From contig JAIBCL010000015.1 in NCBI GenBank assembly GCA_019694165.1, positions 106,160-170,159 of the forward strand: a stretch of DNA of 64,000 nucleotides. Reading direction: 5' to 3'. This DNA is from Verrucomicrobiaceae bacterium. Its GTDB lineage: Bacteria; Verrucomicrobiota; Verrucomicrobiia; Verrucomicrobiales; Verrucomicrobiaceae. Shown piece after piece: positions 52,663 to 61,187 of this stretch. The translations under genes and the position numbers were made by a program. How positions within the stretch are numbered: the stretch's first letter is position 1; each line of letters begins with the position of its first letter. The notes beneath the pieces are model-generated. The model searched no databases. It saw only the letters and a program-made list of their open reading frames with translations, and was not told the DNA's origin.

Positions 52663-54267
52663 CTAGAAGTCCCTCTTTCGCCCGTGGCAGGCTAACGACG
52701 AGACGACGAGAGCGGCAAAATGGAACCAAGTCGGTTCGATAGCGTGGTTGATCACGCCGATGCTCTGGTCGTGGAACAGCTTCTTGTTCGTGAACATCAG
52801 ATGTGTCGGCGACATGAACGGACAATACAAAATGGACTTCTCCGTGTTTTCCAATCCCATGGGGTTTCCGAAGTTGCCTCGCCCAGACGCGAGTTCTTTA
52901 CCTTCTTCGTTACCGCCCCAGGTGAGCCAAAACGTGGCCCCTACACTAAACGGCATTTGATTGATGGCCACGGCTCCATAGCGCAGATCAGTCACTGCTC
53001 GTTCAATGGACACGCGGTTCTCCTCCAGTGTCCCATCGTCAACGATAATAGAACATCCAAGCGTTCCCAGCAGATCATCGTTGCAGAAGGAGACAGCCTT
53101 CTCCAGAAAGTCCTTCACTGTAGGCTCCGAATCCAAGGGCACCTCCGCCAAGACCTGACAGAACGCTTCGTGTTTGGTGGCATAACCATCCGTTTCCGCG
53201 CCTTCGATCAGCACGAACTCTGAATTATCCAGTTTCCCGCCTTCCGGCTTGATCACCTTTGCTTCAGGGTAAGCATTTTTGAACCCTTCGAGATTTTTGT
53301 CGGTGCCTGGATACCAGTTTATGAAGGCCGGCGTCTCATCACGTATCGCTGTTTCAAGTGCATCCAAAAACTCCCGCCGCTGTGGCCAGTTCTTTGAGGT
53401 TACAATGGTCTGCAGGCGTCCGCAGACCGCCCCGCCATTCATTTTGCTTCCCGATACAATCGCTTGCGCTTGATGGGCAATTTCCTCTTTGGTCCAAGGG
53501 CGATTCCCCGGAACAATGAGGGCGGGGTTGTTGCCGCCGAGTTCTGAAATCAGCGGAATATCGGTCGAATTCAGAATCGCTTTTGCGGCGGGGACTCCGC
53601 CGGTCAAGTAGATGTTCTTGAGCCGCGAGTCCTTGACGAGGTCATGACCATAATCCGGATGGCAATAGCTTACGGCTCTGTATTCGATCAGCGGCTCAAA
53701 CACCTCTTCCCAGATGGCATCGACGCCGAGATTGATGCGCGGAGATTTGAAAACAATGACGCAGTTCTCCATGAACAGCGCGCGAATCATTTCAAAAGCC
53801 GAGGTGAAGTTTCCCGCCCCCAGGATGGCAGTGATGCCGCCCTCTTTGTCGAGCGGACTCACCTGTTTTGGCTCACCTCTTACCCGGATGTAACCGTGGC
53901 AGTTTCCATTGAGCAGCTTGTCCATTTTGGTGTGCGGGAACACATAAGCGTCATAGAGACCGTCACCCACCTTTTTGACCTCCATGGGCTTGGGCATTTC
54001 GCCCTTCACCAACGATTCATACACCTCAATGCAAATCGCCACGTTTTTGGCGATACCGATCGGCGCGATGCGGGCGTAGCCGGATCGATGCAGCTGACTT
54101 GGATCATCCTTGTCAATCTTGTGGAGTGTCAGTTCCGCCTCATACAGTGCGCTCTGATATTCCTTGATGCGCTTTTGCAGTGTTTTGAGAAGTTCCAATT
54201 TCTCTCTGGCAGAAGTTTTCCGCCATTTGTCGGCATCCACCCAATCAATCGCTTGATGTGCATTCAT
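52663..54267 (-). CDS. Aldehyde dehydrogenase superfamily protein
   Basis: A 534-aa protein with an ALDH fold: AILGAGNFTSAFEMIRALFMENCVIVFKSPRINL (NAD-binding region), IYLTGGVPAAKAIL, the conserved glutamate in ISELGGNNPALIV, and a cysteine in MNGGAVCGRLQTIV that takes the catalytic-site position. The C-terminal QMPFSVGATFWLTWGGNEEGK is unusual. It is probably an NAD(P)-dependent aldehyde oxidation enzyme or acyl reductase, but the substrate is unknown. It follows an SDR gene by 27 bp with a Shine-Dalgarno-like GGAGGAAGTG. GC is about 50%, well below neighbouring genes, suggesting transfer. Confidence 0.82.
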   Translation of the reverse strand: MNAHQAIDWVDADKWRKTSAREKLELLKTLQKRIKEYQSALYEAELTLHKIDKDDPSQLHRSGYARIAPIGIAKNVAICIEVYESLVKGEMPKPMEVKKVGDGLYDAYVFPHTKMDKLLNGNCHGYIRVRGEPKQVSPLDKEGGITAILGAGNFTSAFEMIRALFMENCVIVFKSPRINLGVDAIWEEVFEPLIEYRAVSYCHPDYGHDLVKDSRLKNIYLTGGVPAAKAILNSTDIPLISELGGNNPALIVPGNRPWTKEEIAHQAQAIVSGSKMNGGAVCGRLQTIVTSKNWPQRREFLDALETAIRDETPAFINWYPGTDKNLEGFKNAYPEAKVIKPEGGKLDNSEFVLIEGAETDGYATKHEAFCQVLAEVPLDSEPTVKDFLEKAVSFCNDDLLGTLGCSIIVDDGTLEENRVSIERAVTDLRYGAVAINQMPFSVGATFWLTWGGNEEGKELASGRGNFGNPMGLENTEKSILYCPFMSPTHLMFTNKKLFHDQSIGVINHAIEPTWFHFAALVVSSLACHGRKRDF

Positions 54268-54294
54268 GGTTTTTTCACTTCCTCCGAAGATCGT

Positions 54295-55122
54295 TTATTT
54301 GTATTGACCCATGATCACCCGCTCGAAGAGCCGGTCGCTGAGCAGCCAGCGCAAAAACAGGGTCATGTTTGCCATATAACCGGCCGCATACCTGGTGCGG
54401 GGGCGTTTGCTGTTGATGATTTTGACGACCGTGTCACTGATCACTGAAGGCGGAGACATGGTCGTATTGGATGGCGCATACATGCGCTCAAAAGTATCCG
54501 CCACGCGTCTGGTCAGCCCCTCATAGGCACCGCCTTTTGCACGGGCCAACAGTGGCTCCTTTGCCGTGCTTCCGAAGGCGGTCTTGACGCCGCCGGGCTC
54601 CAAAACAACGACGTTGATGCCGAATTGCTCCACTTCCAGCCGCAAGCAGTCGCTCCACCCTTCAAGGGCGTGTTTCGAGGCGTGATACCAGGCTCCAATT
54701 GCCGTGAAGATTTTCCCGCCCACGGAGGTGGTGTTGATGATCAAGCCTGACTTTTGCGCCCTCATTTGCGGCAAGACGGCTTTGGTCATCTCGGCTACGC
54801 CAAAGAGATTAACGTCAAACTGCCGCCGTGCGTCAGCATCGGACACGTCTTCCACCGCTCCCATGACCGAATAGCCTGCGTTATTCCAAAGGACATCTAT
54901 GCGCCCTTGTTCTCTGATCACGGTATCCACGACCGTCTTGATCGAGGACTGGTCAGTGACATCAAGCGCGACAGCCCGTCCGCCCGCTTGCATCAAATCA
55001 CTCATCTGGTCAACGCTACGCGCTCCAGCATAAACGATGTGACCTTCTTTAATTAAGCGCAAAGCGCCGTCCTTGCCCATGCCAGAGCTGGCACCCGTGA
55101 TGATGATGACCTTTTTGTTCAT
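54295..55122 (-). CDS. Short-chain dehydrogenase/reductase (SDR)
   Basis: A 275-aa NAD(P)-dependent oxidoreductase. It has the cofactor motif TGASSGMG at residues 9-16, NNAGYSVMG, INTTSVGGKIF with the catalytic serine, and YHASKHALEGW (Y-x-x-x-K). The C-terminus has hydrophobic segments (GYMANMTLFLRWLLSDRLFERV), often seen in SDRs of this type. It is first in a two-gene unit with the ALDH gene, both of lower GC than the surroundings. Coupled oxidation/reduction of an alcohol/aldehyde is possible (inference). Confidence 0.9.
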   Translation of the reverse strand: MNKKVIIITGASSGMGKDGALRLIKEGHIVYAGARSVDQMSDLMQAGGRAVALDVTDQSSIKTVVDTVIREQGRIDVLWNNAGYSVMGAVEDVSDADARRQFDVNLFGVAEMTKAVLPQMRAQKSGLIINTTSVGGKIFTAIGAWYHASKHALEGWSDCLRLEVEQFGINVVVLEPGGVKTAFGSTAKEPLLARAKGGAYEGLTRRVADTFERMYAPSNTTMSPPSVISDTVVKIINSKRPRTRYAAGYMANMTLFLRWLLSDRLFERVIMGQYK

Positions 55123-55303
55123 GATTTAGTTTGTTTGTATGTTGGGATGGTGCGTTTGCGCTTGACGCTTTGGAGCAGCAGAGAACGGGTCGTGAAGGGG
55201 GCCATCGAAATCATGTCGTCCGTGCAGTCGTTGATGAAGCGCAGTGAGGGTATCGTGGGCGGTTTCCTTATTCTTTGAGGGGGTGACAATCTCATGCAGA
55301 GAG

Positions 55304-56578
55304 TTAGCGGTGCTCTTTCACCGCGATGCCATACATGGCCGTCCACATTCTCCCGCTGGCCGATTCAGGCGATCCGAGTGTCACTACGCCTGGTTGCATC
55401 ACCGTTTTTTTCCAGACAGCGTGCGTCACGTAACCGTTTTCTTCCACGCCTGTGGGAGTCGGAAGCACTCCCCATGGACCCGAGCGCAGGTGCAAACCCG
55501 TGTCCGAAAACTCGCGTTGCACCCATTCCGGTATCGCTGCCCGAGTGTCTAGCATGACGAAAACGTCACTCGCTCGTTCCACCATCAGGCTGATTTCAAG
55601 ATCAGGCTGGCGGCGATCTTGAGAGAAAGTGCAGATGACATCCGCACCGAGCAGTTCCACAGGAAATGTCTCACCCGGCATGGAGTGCCAGGTGCGGGTG
55701 TGTCCTGAAGTATAAACTGGCGATCCCTCTGCCAGGCCTCCGCGCATGAGGCCGTAGAAGCCTCGAAAACTGTCCTCGATCACATTGTCCGTCACACCAC
55801 TGACTACATCAGCATGACTGTGCGCTGCCAGCTTTTGACCACCCTCACCCACGCGAATCATCTTCAAGCGCGTTGGGGCATGTGACTTGTCCAGCCTGAC
55901 CGCCTCGCCTTCCACCAGCTTCACGTCGGGTTTGCGGTCAGCTAGAGCGCCAAGCGTGTAAACTTCGACACTACCCCCGAATACCGCCACATCTGTTGAG
56001 GTTGCCACGCCTGTCGACACTCCAAAACGTGTGCCGAGGTCCACCACACGGGCGGTCGTTGTATCGACGACGAAGCCCTTAGCCTGATCGCCCACGTCCA
56101 CCGTGACTTGCCCCCCTGCCAAACGCACATGCATAGGACTCAGCAATGCCAAGGACGCAGGCCCAGCAAGATCAACAACTGCTCCAGATGAAAGCCGAAA
56201 AGTGAGTTCTCCACCTTCCAGCTCGATGGTCCGGCAACTCAAGCGGTCCCCCGAACGGAAGTTAACTTCTTTTGCTGCGAGCACCTCAATCGCGACAGCA
56301 GTGCTTTGCCACCACGCTGCCATGCCACAACCAATTACCACCGCCGCCGCCGCGAGCGGACGCCAGGAGAGCCAGACGGAGCGACGTGGAGCCGCTTTGA
56401 CCAGCTTTGGCCGCACCTTGGACGACAAGCCTGCCTCCACACGCGCATAGGCCAGATAGTCCCGGCGCAACTGCGCATCCACCGCCAGCATGGACTCCAG
56501 CTTTCGCGCCTCTTCCAGAGTCGCCTCGCCGCCGAGGTAGCGGCGCACCAATTCCATCTGAGTGTCGCTCGATTTCAT
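55304..56578 (-). CDS. FecR-like anti-sigma/transducer protein with C-terminal extension
   Basis: A 424-aa protein. The N-terminal anti-sigma-like segment (EATLEEARKLESMLAVDAQLRRDYLAYARVE) precedes a membrane helix at about residues 73-90. The FecR domain follows with LELEGGELTFRLSSGAVVDLAGPA-like sequence, DTTTARVVDLGTRFGVS and a VEGEAVRL end. The C-terminal part (about residues 270-424) is a beta-rich extracytoplasmic domain. Its start overlaps the stop of the sigma factor gene by four bases, so the two form a signal-transduction pair. The signal and target genes are unknown; no TonB-dependent receptor is adjacent. Confidence 0.85.
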   Translation of the reverse strand: MKSSDTQMELVRRYLGGEATLEEARKLESMLAVDAQLRRDYLAYARVEAGLSSKVRPKLVKAAPRRSVWLSWRPLAAAAVVIGCGMAAWWQSTAVAIEVLAAKEVNFRSGDRLSCRTIELEGGELTFRLSSGAVVDLAGPASLALLSPMHVRLAGGQVTVDVGDQAKGFVVDTTTARVVDLGTRFGVSTGVATSTDVAVFGGSVEVYTLGALADRKPDVKLVEGEAVRLDKSHAPTRLKMIRVGEGGQKLAAHSHADVVSGVTDNVIEDSFRGFYGLMRGGLAEGSPVYTSGHTRTWHSMPGETFPVELLGADVICTFSQDRRQPDLEISLMVERASDVFVMLDTRAAIPEWVQREFSDTGLHLRSGPWGVLPTPTGVEENGYVTHAVWKKTVMQPGVVTLGSPESASGRMWTAMYGIAVKEHR

Positions 56579-57105
56579 GCACGTTCCTCCTTTTGGTTCA
56601 AGGTGAGCTGCACACAGTCCGCCAAGGTCATGCGGATGCGGTGCAGTGATTTGTAGAGCGCCATCGGCGTGCGGCCCGCTGAACGCGCCAGCTCATCCAT
56701 GCGGACGCCCGGCGCATACGCCGTCTCCACCAGTTCGCGCTGGGCTACGGGTAGTTTTTGCAAACACTGCTCCAGCGCCCGCTCCTCCTGCTCACTCGAC
56801 CGCGCCGCCTCCATGGCTTCGGCCTCCAGCAAAGCCATCACCTCATCACCGAACACATGCCGGTCACGCGCCCTGTCGCGGAGAAACGCGAGAGCCTCGA
56901 ACTTCGCCACGCCAAAGGCCCACGGACGGAAGTCCGCTGAGTCATCAAACTTCCGCCACAGCACCGCCGCCGTCTGCTGCATGACCTCCCGCGCATCCTC
57001 CAGCGTGGGCACCAGCGAGCGCACAAAGCCACGCAACGCCTCCTCATGCTCCACATAGAGCCTGAGGAAGCGGTCATGTCTGTCGTTCTCCGCAGCGGTC
57101 ATCAT
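56575..57105 (-). CDS. ECF-type RNA polymerase sigma factor
   Basis: A 176-aa protein. Sigma region 2 lies at about residues 13-80 (FLRLYVEHEEALRGFVRSLV, RPWAFGVAKFEALAFLRDRAR), and region 4 at about 115-165 (LQKLPVAQRELVETAYAPGVRMDELARSAGRTPMALYKSLHRIR). Length and lack of region 3 fit ECF sigma factors, of the class that pairs with FecR-like regulators in Planctomycetes and Verrucomicrobia. It overlaps the FecR-like gene by four bases and so is co-regulated. It opens a unit that reads away from the sialate O-acetylesterase cluster. Confidence 0.92.
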   Translation of the reverse strand: MMTAAENDRHDRFLRLYVEHEEALRGFVRSLVPTLEDAREVMQQTAAVLWRKFDDSADFRPWAFGVAKFEALAFLRDRARDRHVFGDEVMALLEAEAMEAARSSEQEERALEQCLQKLPVAQRELVETAYAPGVRMDELARSAGRTPMALYKSLHRIRMTLADCVQLTLNQKEERA

Positions 57106-57233
57106 AAGGAACCCTCCACGAAAACGGCCAGTTGCCGAAAAAAGATTTCAGGGGGTGAAAATGAGCGGGTGATGCTGCGCTCACGGCGGAGATTTGGCTT
57201 TGCTCAAAGGCAGCACTTCCCGACCACACGCCA

Positions 57234-58799
57234 TCACTTCTTCGGCGCAGGCACCGACCAGTCATCGGTGCGGAAGGGGGAGGCGGGCAAGCCCGCGCCA
57301 TTCGCGAGGCTGTAGTCGGGCAAGTCTTTCCAAGCGTAGCGAACGGCCACAGGCTGCGCGACCTCGGCGCTGCGGACGACGACGGTCTCGCCGATGATCT
57401 TGGCCTCGGCGGGCTTCCAGTGTTGATCGGCTCCGGCAATCTGGAAGCCGGTGAGCGGGCCGCCGGTGATGGACTTGAGGCCGCCATTGGTGTGATGGAA
57501 GGAAACGGTGATCGCACTGCCGTTGATAGTCGAGCCTGCGGGCAGCGGACCGCTGATGGCGGGGACGTTTTTGCCATAGACGGTGCCGAGCGCCCAGTAG
57601 GAGAGGCGTTTGCCGACGTCCTGCTTGTTCTTCGGATGGATGTCCTTCGCATCGCCGATGTCGATGGTGATGGCCATGCCGGTCTTTGGGAGTTCGAGCG
57701 TCTGTAGCATCGCCTCACGGATGCGCGGCCAGCCTTCGCCGGGGGCGGTGTAGTTCGGGAGCTGCACCCAGGCGAAGGGCAGTTCGTCGGCCCAGAGCTT
57801 GCGCCAACTGGTGACGAGCTGGCTGAGTTGCTGGTGGTAGAGATGCTTTTGGTTTGGCGGCGGGAGCGCGGAGTTGCTCTCGCCTTGATACCAAAGGATG
57901 CCGCGCAGGGTGAAGGGCGCGAGGTTGAAGACTTTGCCGTTGAAGAGGCCAGCAGGCGGGCCTTTGCGTTTGCGAATGGCGAGCACATCCGTTGGCCGGG
58001 CCGGAGCGGGCTTGTTGTCAGCCTTGGCTTTCTCCGCAGCGAGGTTCCAGGCAGCGAGTTGCTTCTCGTAGCTGGCCGCGAACTTGGCCTCGTCAAAGGT
58101 GGTGTAGCCTCGCAAGAGGTTGTCGTAATTGGCCTTCGTGTCCGGGTCGCTGCACTGCGCCTCGGCGGGGATCCAGTATTCGATCTGCGTGGCTCCGACG
58201 GACGTGTTGATGAGGCCCACGGGCACACCGACTTCGCGCTGAATCTCGCGGCCAAAGAAGTAGAGCGTGGCCGAGAAGCGGCCAACCGTGGCCGGAGAGC
58301 ACACCTGCCAGACGCCTTTGCCCTCGGCCTGCGGTTTCGTGGCCGTGCTGTTGGTGTCGGTGTAGTAGCGGATGAGCGGGAGGTTCGCGGCGGCCTGCTC
58401 CGCATCGAAGTGATTCGCCGCCTTCACGCTCATCTCCATGTTTGACTGTCCGGAGCCGAGCCAAACTTCGCCCACGAGCACGTCGGTGCATTTTAGATTT
58501 TGGATTTTGGATTTTAGATTTGAAGAAACGATGAGGTCGCGTGGTTGGCTGCTGGCTGCGAGGGGATCAAGCTTGAGGCTCCACTTACCATCCGCCGCTG
58601 CTATGGCCGACTTCGACTGACCAGCGAAGGTGACGGTCACCGATTCTCCCGCATCCGCCCAGCCCCACACGGCGACGGGCTTGTCGCGTTGCAGAACCAT
58701 GTGATCGGCCAACACAGAAGCCAATTTCAGCTCGGCGGCGTGGAGTGCAGCCAGCGGCGCGAGCAGCAGGGCGGTGAGAAAACCGAGAGTGTGTTTCAT
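57234..58799 (-). CDS. Secreted sialate O-acetylesterase (SASA family)
   Basis: About 521 aa from the ATG giving signal peptide MKHTLGFLTALLLAPLAALHA. An N-terminal Ig-like region (VLADHMVLQRDKPVAVWGWADAGESV) precedes the SGNH-type domain with the nucleophile segment VWLGSGQSNMEMSV, GLINTSVGATQIEYWIP and GILWYQGESN. Sialate O-acetylesterases remove acetyl groups from sialic acids or other sugars. A block near residues 93-103 (NLKSKIQNLK) is encoded by short heptamer repeats and is absent in most relatives as far as I recall. It lies 8 bp after the SASA/alpha-beta hydrolase gene. Confidence 0.92.
   Translation of the reverse strand: MKHTLGFLTALLLAPLAALHAAELKLASVLADHMVLQRDKPVAVWGWADAGESVTVTFAGQSKSAIAAADGKWSLKLDPLAASSQPRDLIVSSNLKSKIQNLKCTDVLVGEVWLGSGQSNMEMSVKAANHFDAEQAAANLPLIRYYTDTNSTATKPQAEGKGVWQVCSPATVGRFSATLYFFGREIQREVGVPVGLINTSVGATQIEYWIPAEAQCSDPDTKANYDNLLRGYTTFDEAKFAASYEKQLAAWNLAAEKAKADNKPAPARPTDVLAIRKRKGPPAGLFNGKVFNLAPFTLRGILWYQGESNSALPPPNQKHLYHQQLSQLVTSWRKLWADELPFAWVQLPNYTAPGEGWPRIREAMLQTLELPKTGMAITIDIGDAKDIHPKNKQDVGKRLSYWALGTVYGKNVPAISGPLPAGSTINGSAITVSFHHTNGGLKSITGGPLTGFQIAGADQHWKPAEAKIIGETVVVRSAEVAQPVAVRYAWKDLPDYSLANGAGLPASPFRTDDWSVPAPKK
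58491..58518. repeat. Heptamer tandem repeat inside the sialate O-acetylesterase gene
   Basis: Four consecutive 7-bp units, TTTTAGA, TTTTGGA, TTTTGGA and TTTTAGA on the plus strand, are in frame within the coding sequence as a Lys/Asn/Ile/Leu-rich loop. Such CAAAATC-type heptamers are known as short tandem repeats in cyanobacteria and also occur in other phyla. The AT-rich block contrasts sharply with the gene around it. Confidence 0.8.
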
Positions 58800-58807
58800 A
58801 TTTTCTC

Positions 58808-61018
58808 TCATTGGGATTTCTTGACTTCGCCATCCCGCTGAAACGCCTGCCAATCGGCGGCGTAAGCAGCACTCACGAGCCACGAAGCCGTCGTCTTATC
58901 GCCAGCGAAACTCGCGACGGGCGCGATGGGCAGTGTTTGATAGCCGCCTTTTGTGCTGTCCCAGTTTTGGCCGAGGTGACCGCTTTCGAGAGTGAGCGCG
59001 TTGAGCTTCACGGGGCCTTGGCGTGCGTTGGCGTTTGCGGGGACTCTTGCGGCGAAGGTGTGACGAAGAAACGAGAACACGAGCGGCCAGGTTTTTTCGC
59101 CGGGGCCGTGGCCGGTCTTGGGCTCGACGGCGATGTTCCAGAGGGCGGCGTGATTTTTTCGCAGCGTGGGCACGACGGCGAGATTCTCCTCGCGCGAGGG
59201 GCGGGCGAAGAAGCCGTCGTCTTCGCCGAAGATGACGAGGCCGGGCACTTGCGCGGCGCCGGGTTGATAGACTTGAAACGTGATGCCGGGACGCATCGAG
59301 ACGAAGCCCCACACGCGCTCGGGCGCATACGACGGGATGATGGCGGAGAAACCGGTGCCGTTGGAGTGGCCGTAGAGGAAGAGCGGCGCGTGTTCCAGCT
59401 CGAGATGGCCGCACTTTTCGCCGAACGATTTCAGGCGGTCAAAGAGCAGGCTTCTCGGCCAGAAGCCGCGCTGCATGGGATTGCCGACGAACTTGAACAA
59501 CGCGAGGTGCAGCTCCTTCGCGAGCGCGCGCAGGTCGGCGCGATGAAACAAATTCTCGCCGCTGCCGTGGCCGGACATGACGACGATGCCGCGCGCGATG
59601 CCGATGTCGTCGGGCAGCCAGAGATCGAAGCGCACTTCCTCGCGCTGGCCTTCGCCTTTTTGCTTCACGGCCTCGCGCCATTGGTCGTCGCTCACTTTCC
59701 AATCCCAATTCCGCGTCACCGCCTGCTGCGCCGAGGGCGTGCCCCACTTCGCTTCATCGAGCACGCCGTTCCAGCTCTTCGTGTCCTTGCTCTGCACATT
59801 CGCGCTCACCCAGCCGAGGCTGTGGCATTCGGGGAGTTGCTCAAAGGTGCTCCACTCGGTGCCGTCGTTGGCTTTGCGTGGCGCGGACCATTGCGCATCG
59901 AGCCACGGCAGCACTTTCTCCGCCCACTTCGCACCGTGAACGCGCAAGCCTTCGCCGCTGAAGTGAACGCCTTGGCCATCGCGCTCGCGGAATTTGCCTT
60001 TCAGCGCATCGGAGTCGGGACCTTCGAGCGCGATGCCATCCTTCCACAGCGAAGCCTGCGCGGCCCGGATGTCGTCGCTGCCTTCATCGCCGGGCACATG
60101 ATAACTCGCCTGCGCGACGAACCACGGCGCATCCCAGCCGATGGCACGACGTGACTCGCGGATGATCTTCTCCAGATGCTCGCGGTAAAGCCTGCCCGGC
60201 AGCGTGCGCGTCGCGTCCTTCTGATTCGCATCGCTCTCGCCCTGATGCCAGAGCACGGCGCGGAAGCCCTGCACGCCGACCGACTTCATGCGCGTGATGA
60301 AAGCCTCATACGCCGCGCCTTTGCTCGCCCACTGCCCATTCGGAAGCTGCTCCACACGGCCCACGAGCGTCGGCGGATTCGGAAACGTCGCACCTTTCGG
60401 CAACCACTCGCGCACACTCGTCGCGCCGATGCCACACGCAATGATGCCCACGGGCACGTTCTCCTTCGCGACAATCGCATCAGCAAACGGCGGAACGAAA
60501 CTGCCGCCACCACCGCTCGCGCCCGGCTGCGGATCATCCGCGATGCGCCACGCCTTGCTATCGAACGACGCCACGCGCTGCGTCTTCGTCGTCTGCTTCT
60601 CCGCGCCGTGATTCGCCGAGTTCGACTGCCCCGCGATGACAAACACCTCGCCAATGCCCACATGCGCCACGCTGCCATGCGCGACTTCCTTGCCGCTACG
60701 CACCACGCGCACTTCCATCTTCCACCAACCGCCCGCCGGTGACTCCACGGTGCCGGAGAGCTTTTTGCCCGAGATCGAACCACCCGCACGCAGCCAGCCG
60801 CTCTCGTTCTTCTCGCCCACGAGCTTCACTTCGATGGATGTGTCCGCTGCCGCCACCTCTTCTGACAACTCACCCGCGATGCGCACCAAGCCTTTCCCCG
60901 GACTGCTGCGCTGCACGACCTGATAATCGAGCGGCGCTGTCAGCGTGAGTTCCGCTGCATCGATCGAGGTCAACAGTGAGAGTAACAGAGTGGTGAATAT
61001 GACGAGCATGTGTTTCAT
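58808..61018 (-). CDS. Secreted fusion of a SASA-type carbohydrate esterase and an alpha/beta hydrolase
   Basis: About 736 aa from the ATG giving signal peptide MKHMLVIFTTLLLSLLTSIDA. The N-terminal half is a sialate O-acetylesterase/DUF303-like domain with VFVIAGQSNSANHG, GIGATSVREWLP and VLWHQGESDANQ. From about residue 420 a second hydrolase domain follows, with VVMSGHGSGENLFHRADL, LFLYGHSNGTGFSA (nucleophile elbow G-H-S-N-G) and VIFGEDDGFFARPSRE. Both domains would remove acyl groups, so one protein may deacylate two linkage types. The 5' frame extends upstream to 61297, but that part lacks coding features. It precedes the sialate O-acetylesterase gene by 8 bp. Confidence 0.85.
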   Translation of the reverse strand: MKHMLVIFTTLLLSLLTSIDAAELTLTAPLDYQVVQRSSPGKGLVRIAGELSEEVAAADTSIEVKLVGEKNESGWLRAGGSISGKKLSGTVESPAGGWWKMEVRVVRSGKEVAHGSVAHVGIGEVFVIAGQSNSANHGAEKQTTKTQRVASFDSKAWRIADDPQPGASGGGGSFVPPFADAIVAKENVPVGIIACGIGATSVREWLPKGATFPNPPTLVGRVEQLPNGQWASKGAAYEAFITRMKSVGVQGFRAVLWHQGESDANQKDATRTLPGRLYREHLEKIIRESRRAIGWDAPWFVAQASYHVPGDEGSDDIRAAQASLWKDGIALEGPDSDALKGKFRERDGQGVHFSGEGLRVHGAKWAEKVLPWLDAQWSAPRKANDGTEWSTFEQLPECHSLGWVSANVQSKDTKSWNGVLDEAKWGTPSAQQAVTRNWDWKVSDDQWREAVKQKGEGQREEVRFDLWLPDDIGIARGIVVMSGHGSGENLFHRADLRALAKELHLALFKFVGNPMQRGFWPRSLLFDRLKSFGEKCGHLELEHAPLFLYGHSNGTGFSAIIPSYAPERVWGFVSMRPGITFQVYQPGAAQVPGLVIFGEDDGFFARPSREENLAVVPTLRKNHAALWNIAVEPKTGHGPGEKTWPLVFSFLRHTFAARVPANANARQGPVKLNALTLESGHLGQNWDSTKGGYQTLPIAPVASFAGDKTTASWLVSAAYAADWQAFQRDGEVKKSQ

Positions 61019-61187
61019 GACTGAAAACAGGCATCGGGAGGCACAAAACGCTGATTCGAACCCAGGAACAGGGAAGCTGTAGTTGTAGTGGCTCGTCACC
61101 GCCTGATTGGCGAAGCTGCACTGATCTTCGAGATGGACGGGAGAGAAGCCACCTGCCCAAAGTGTGAGCCCACCGACTCGGTCTTGG

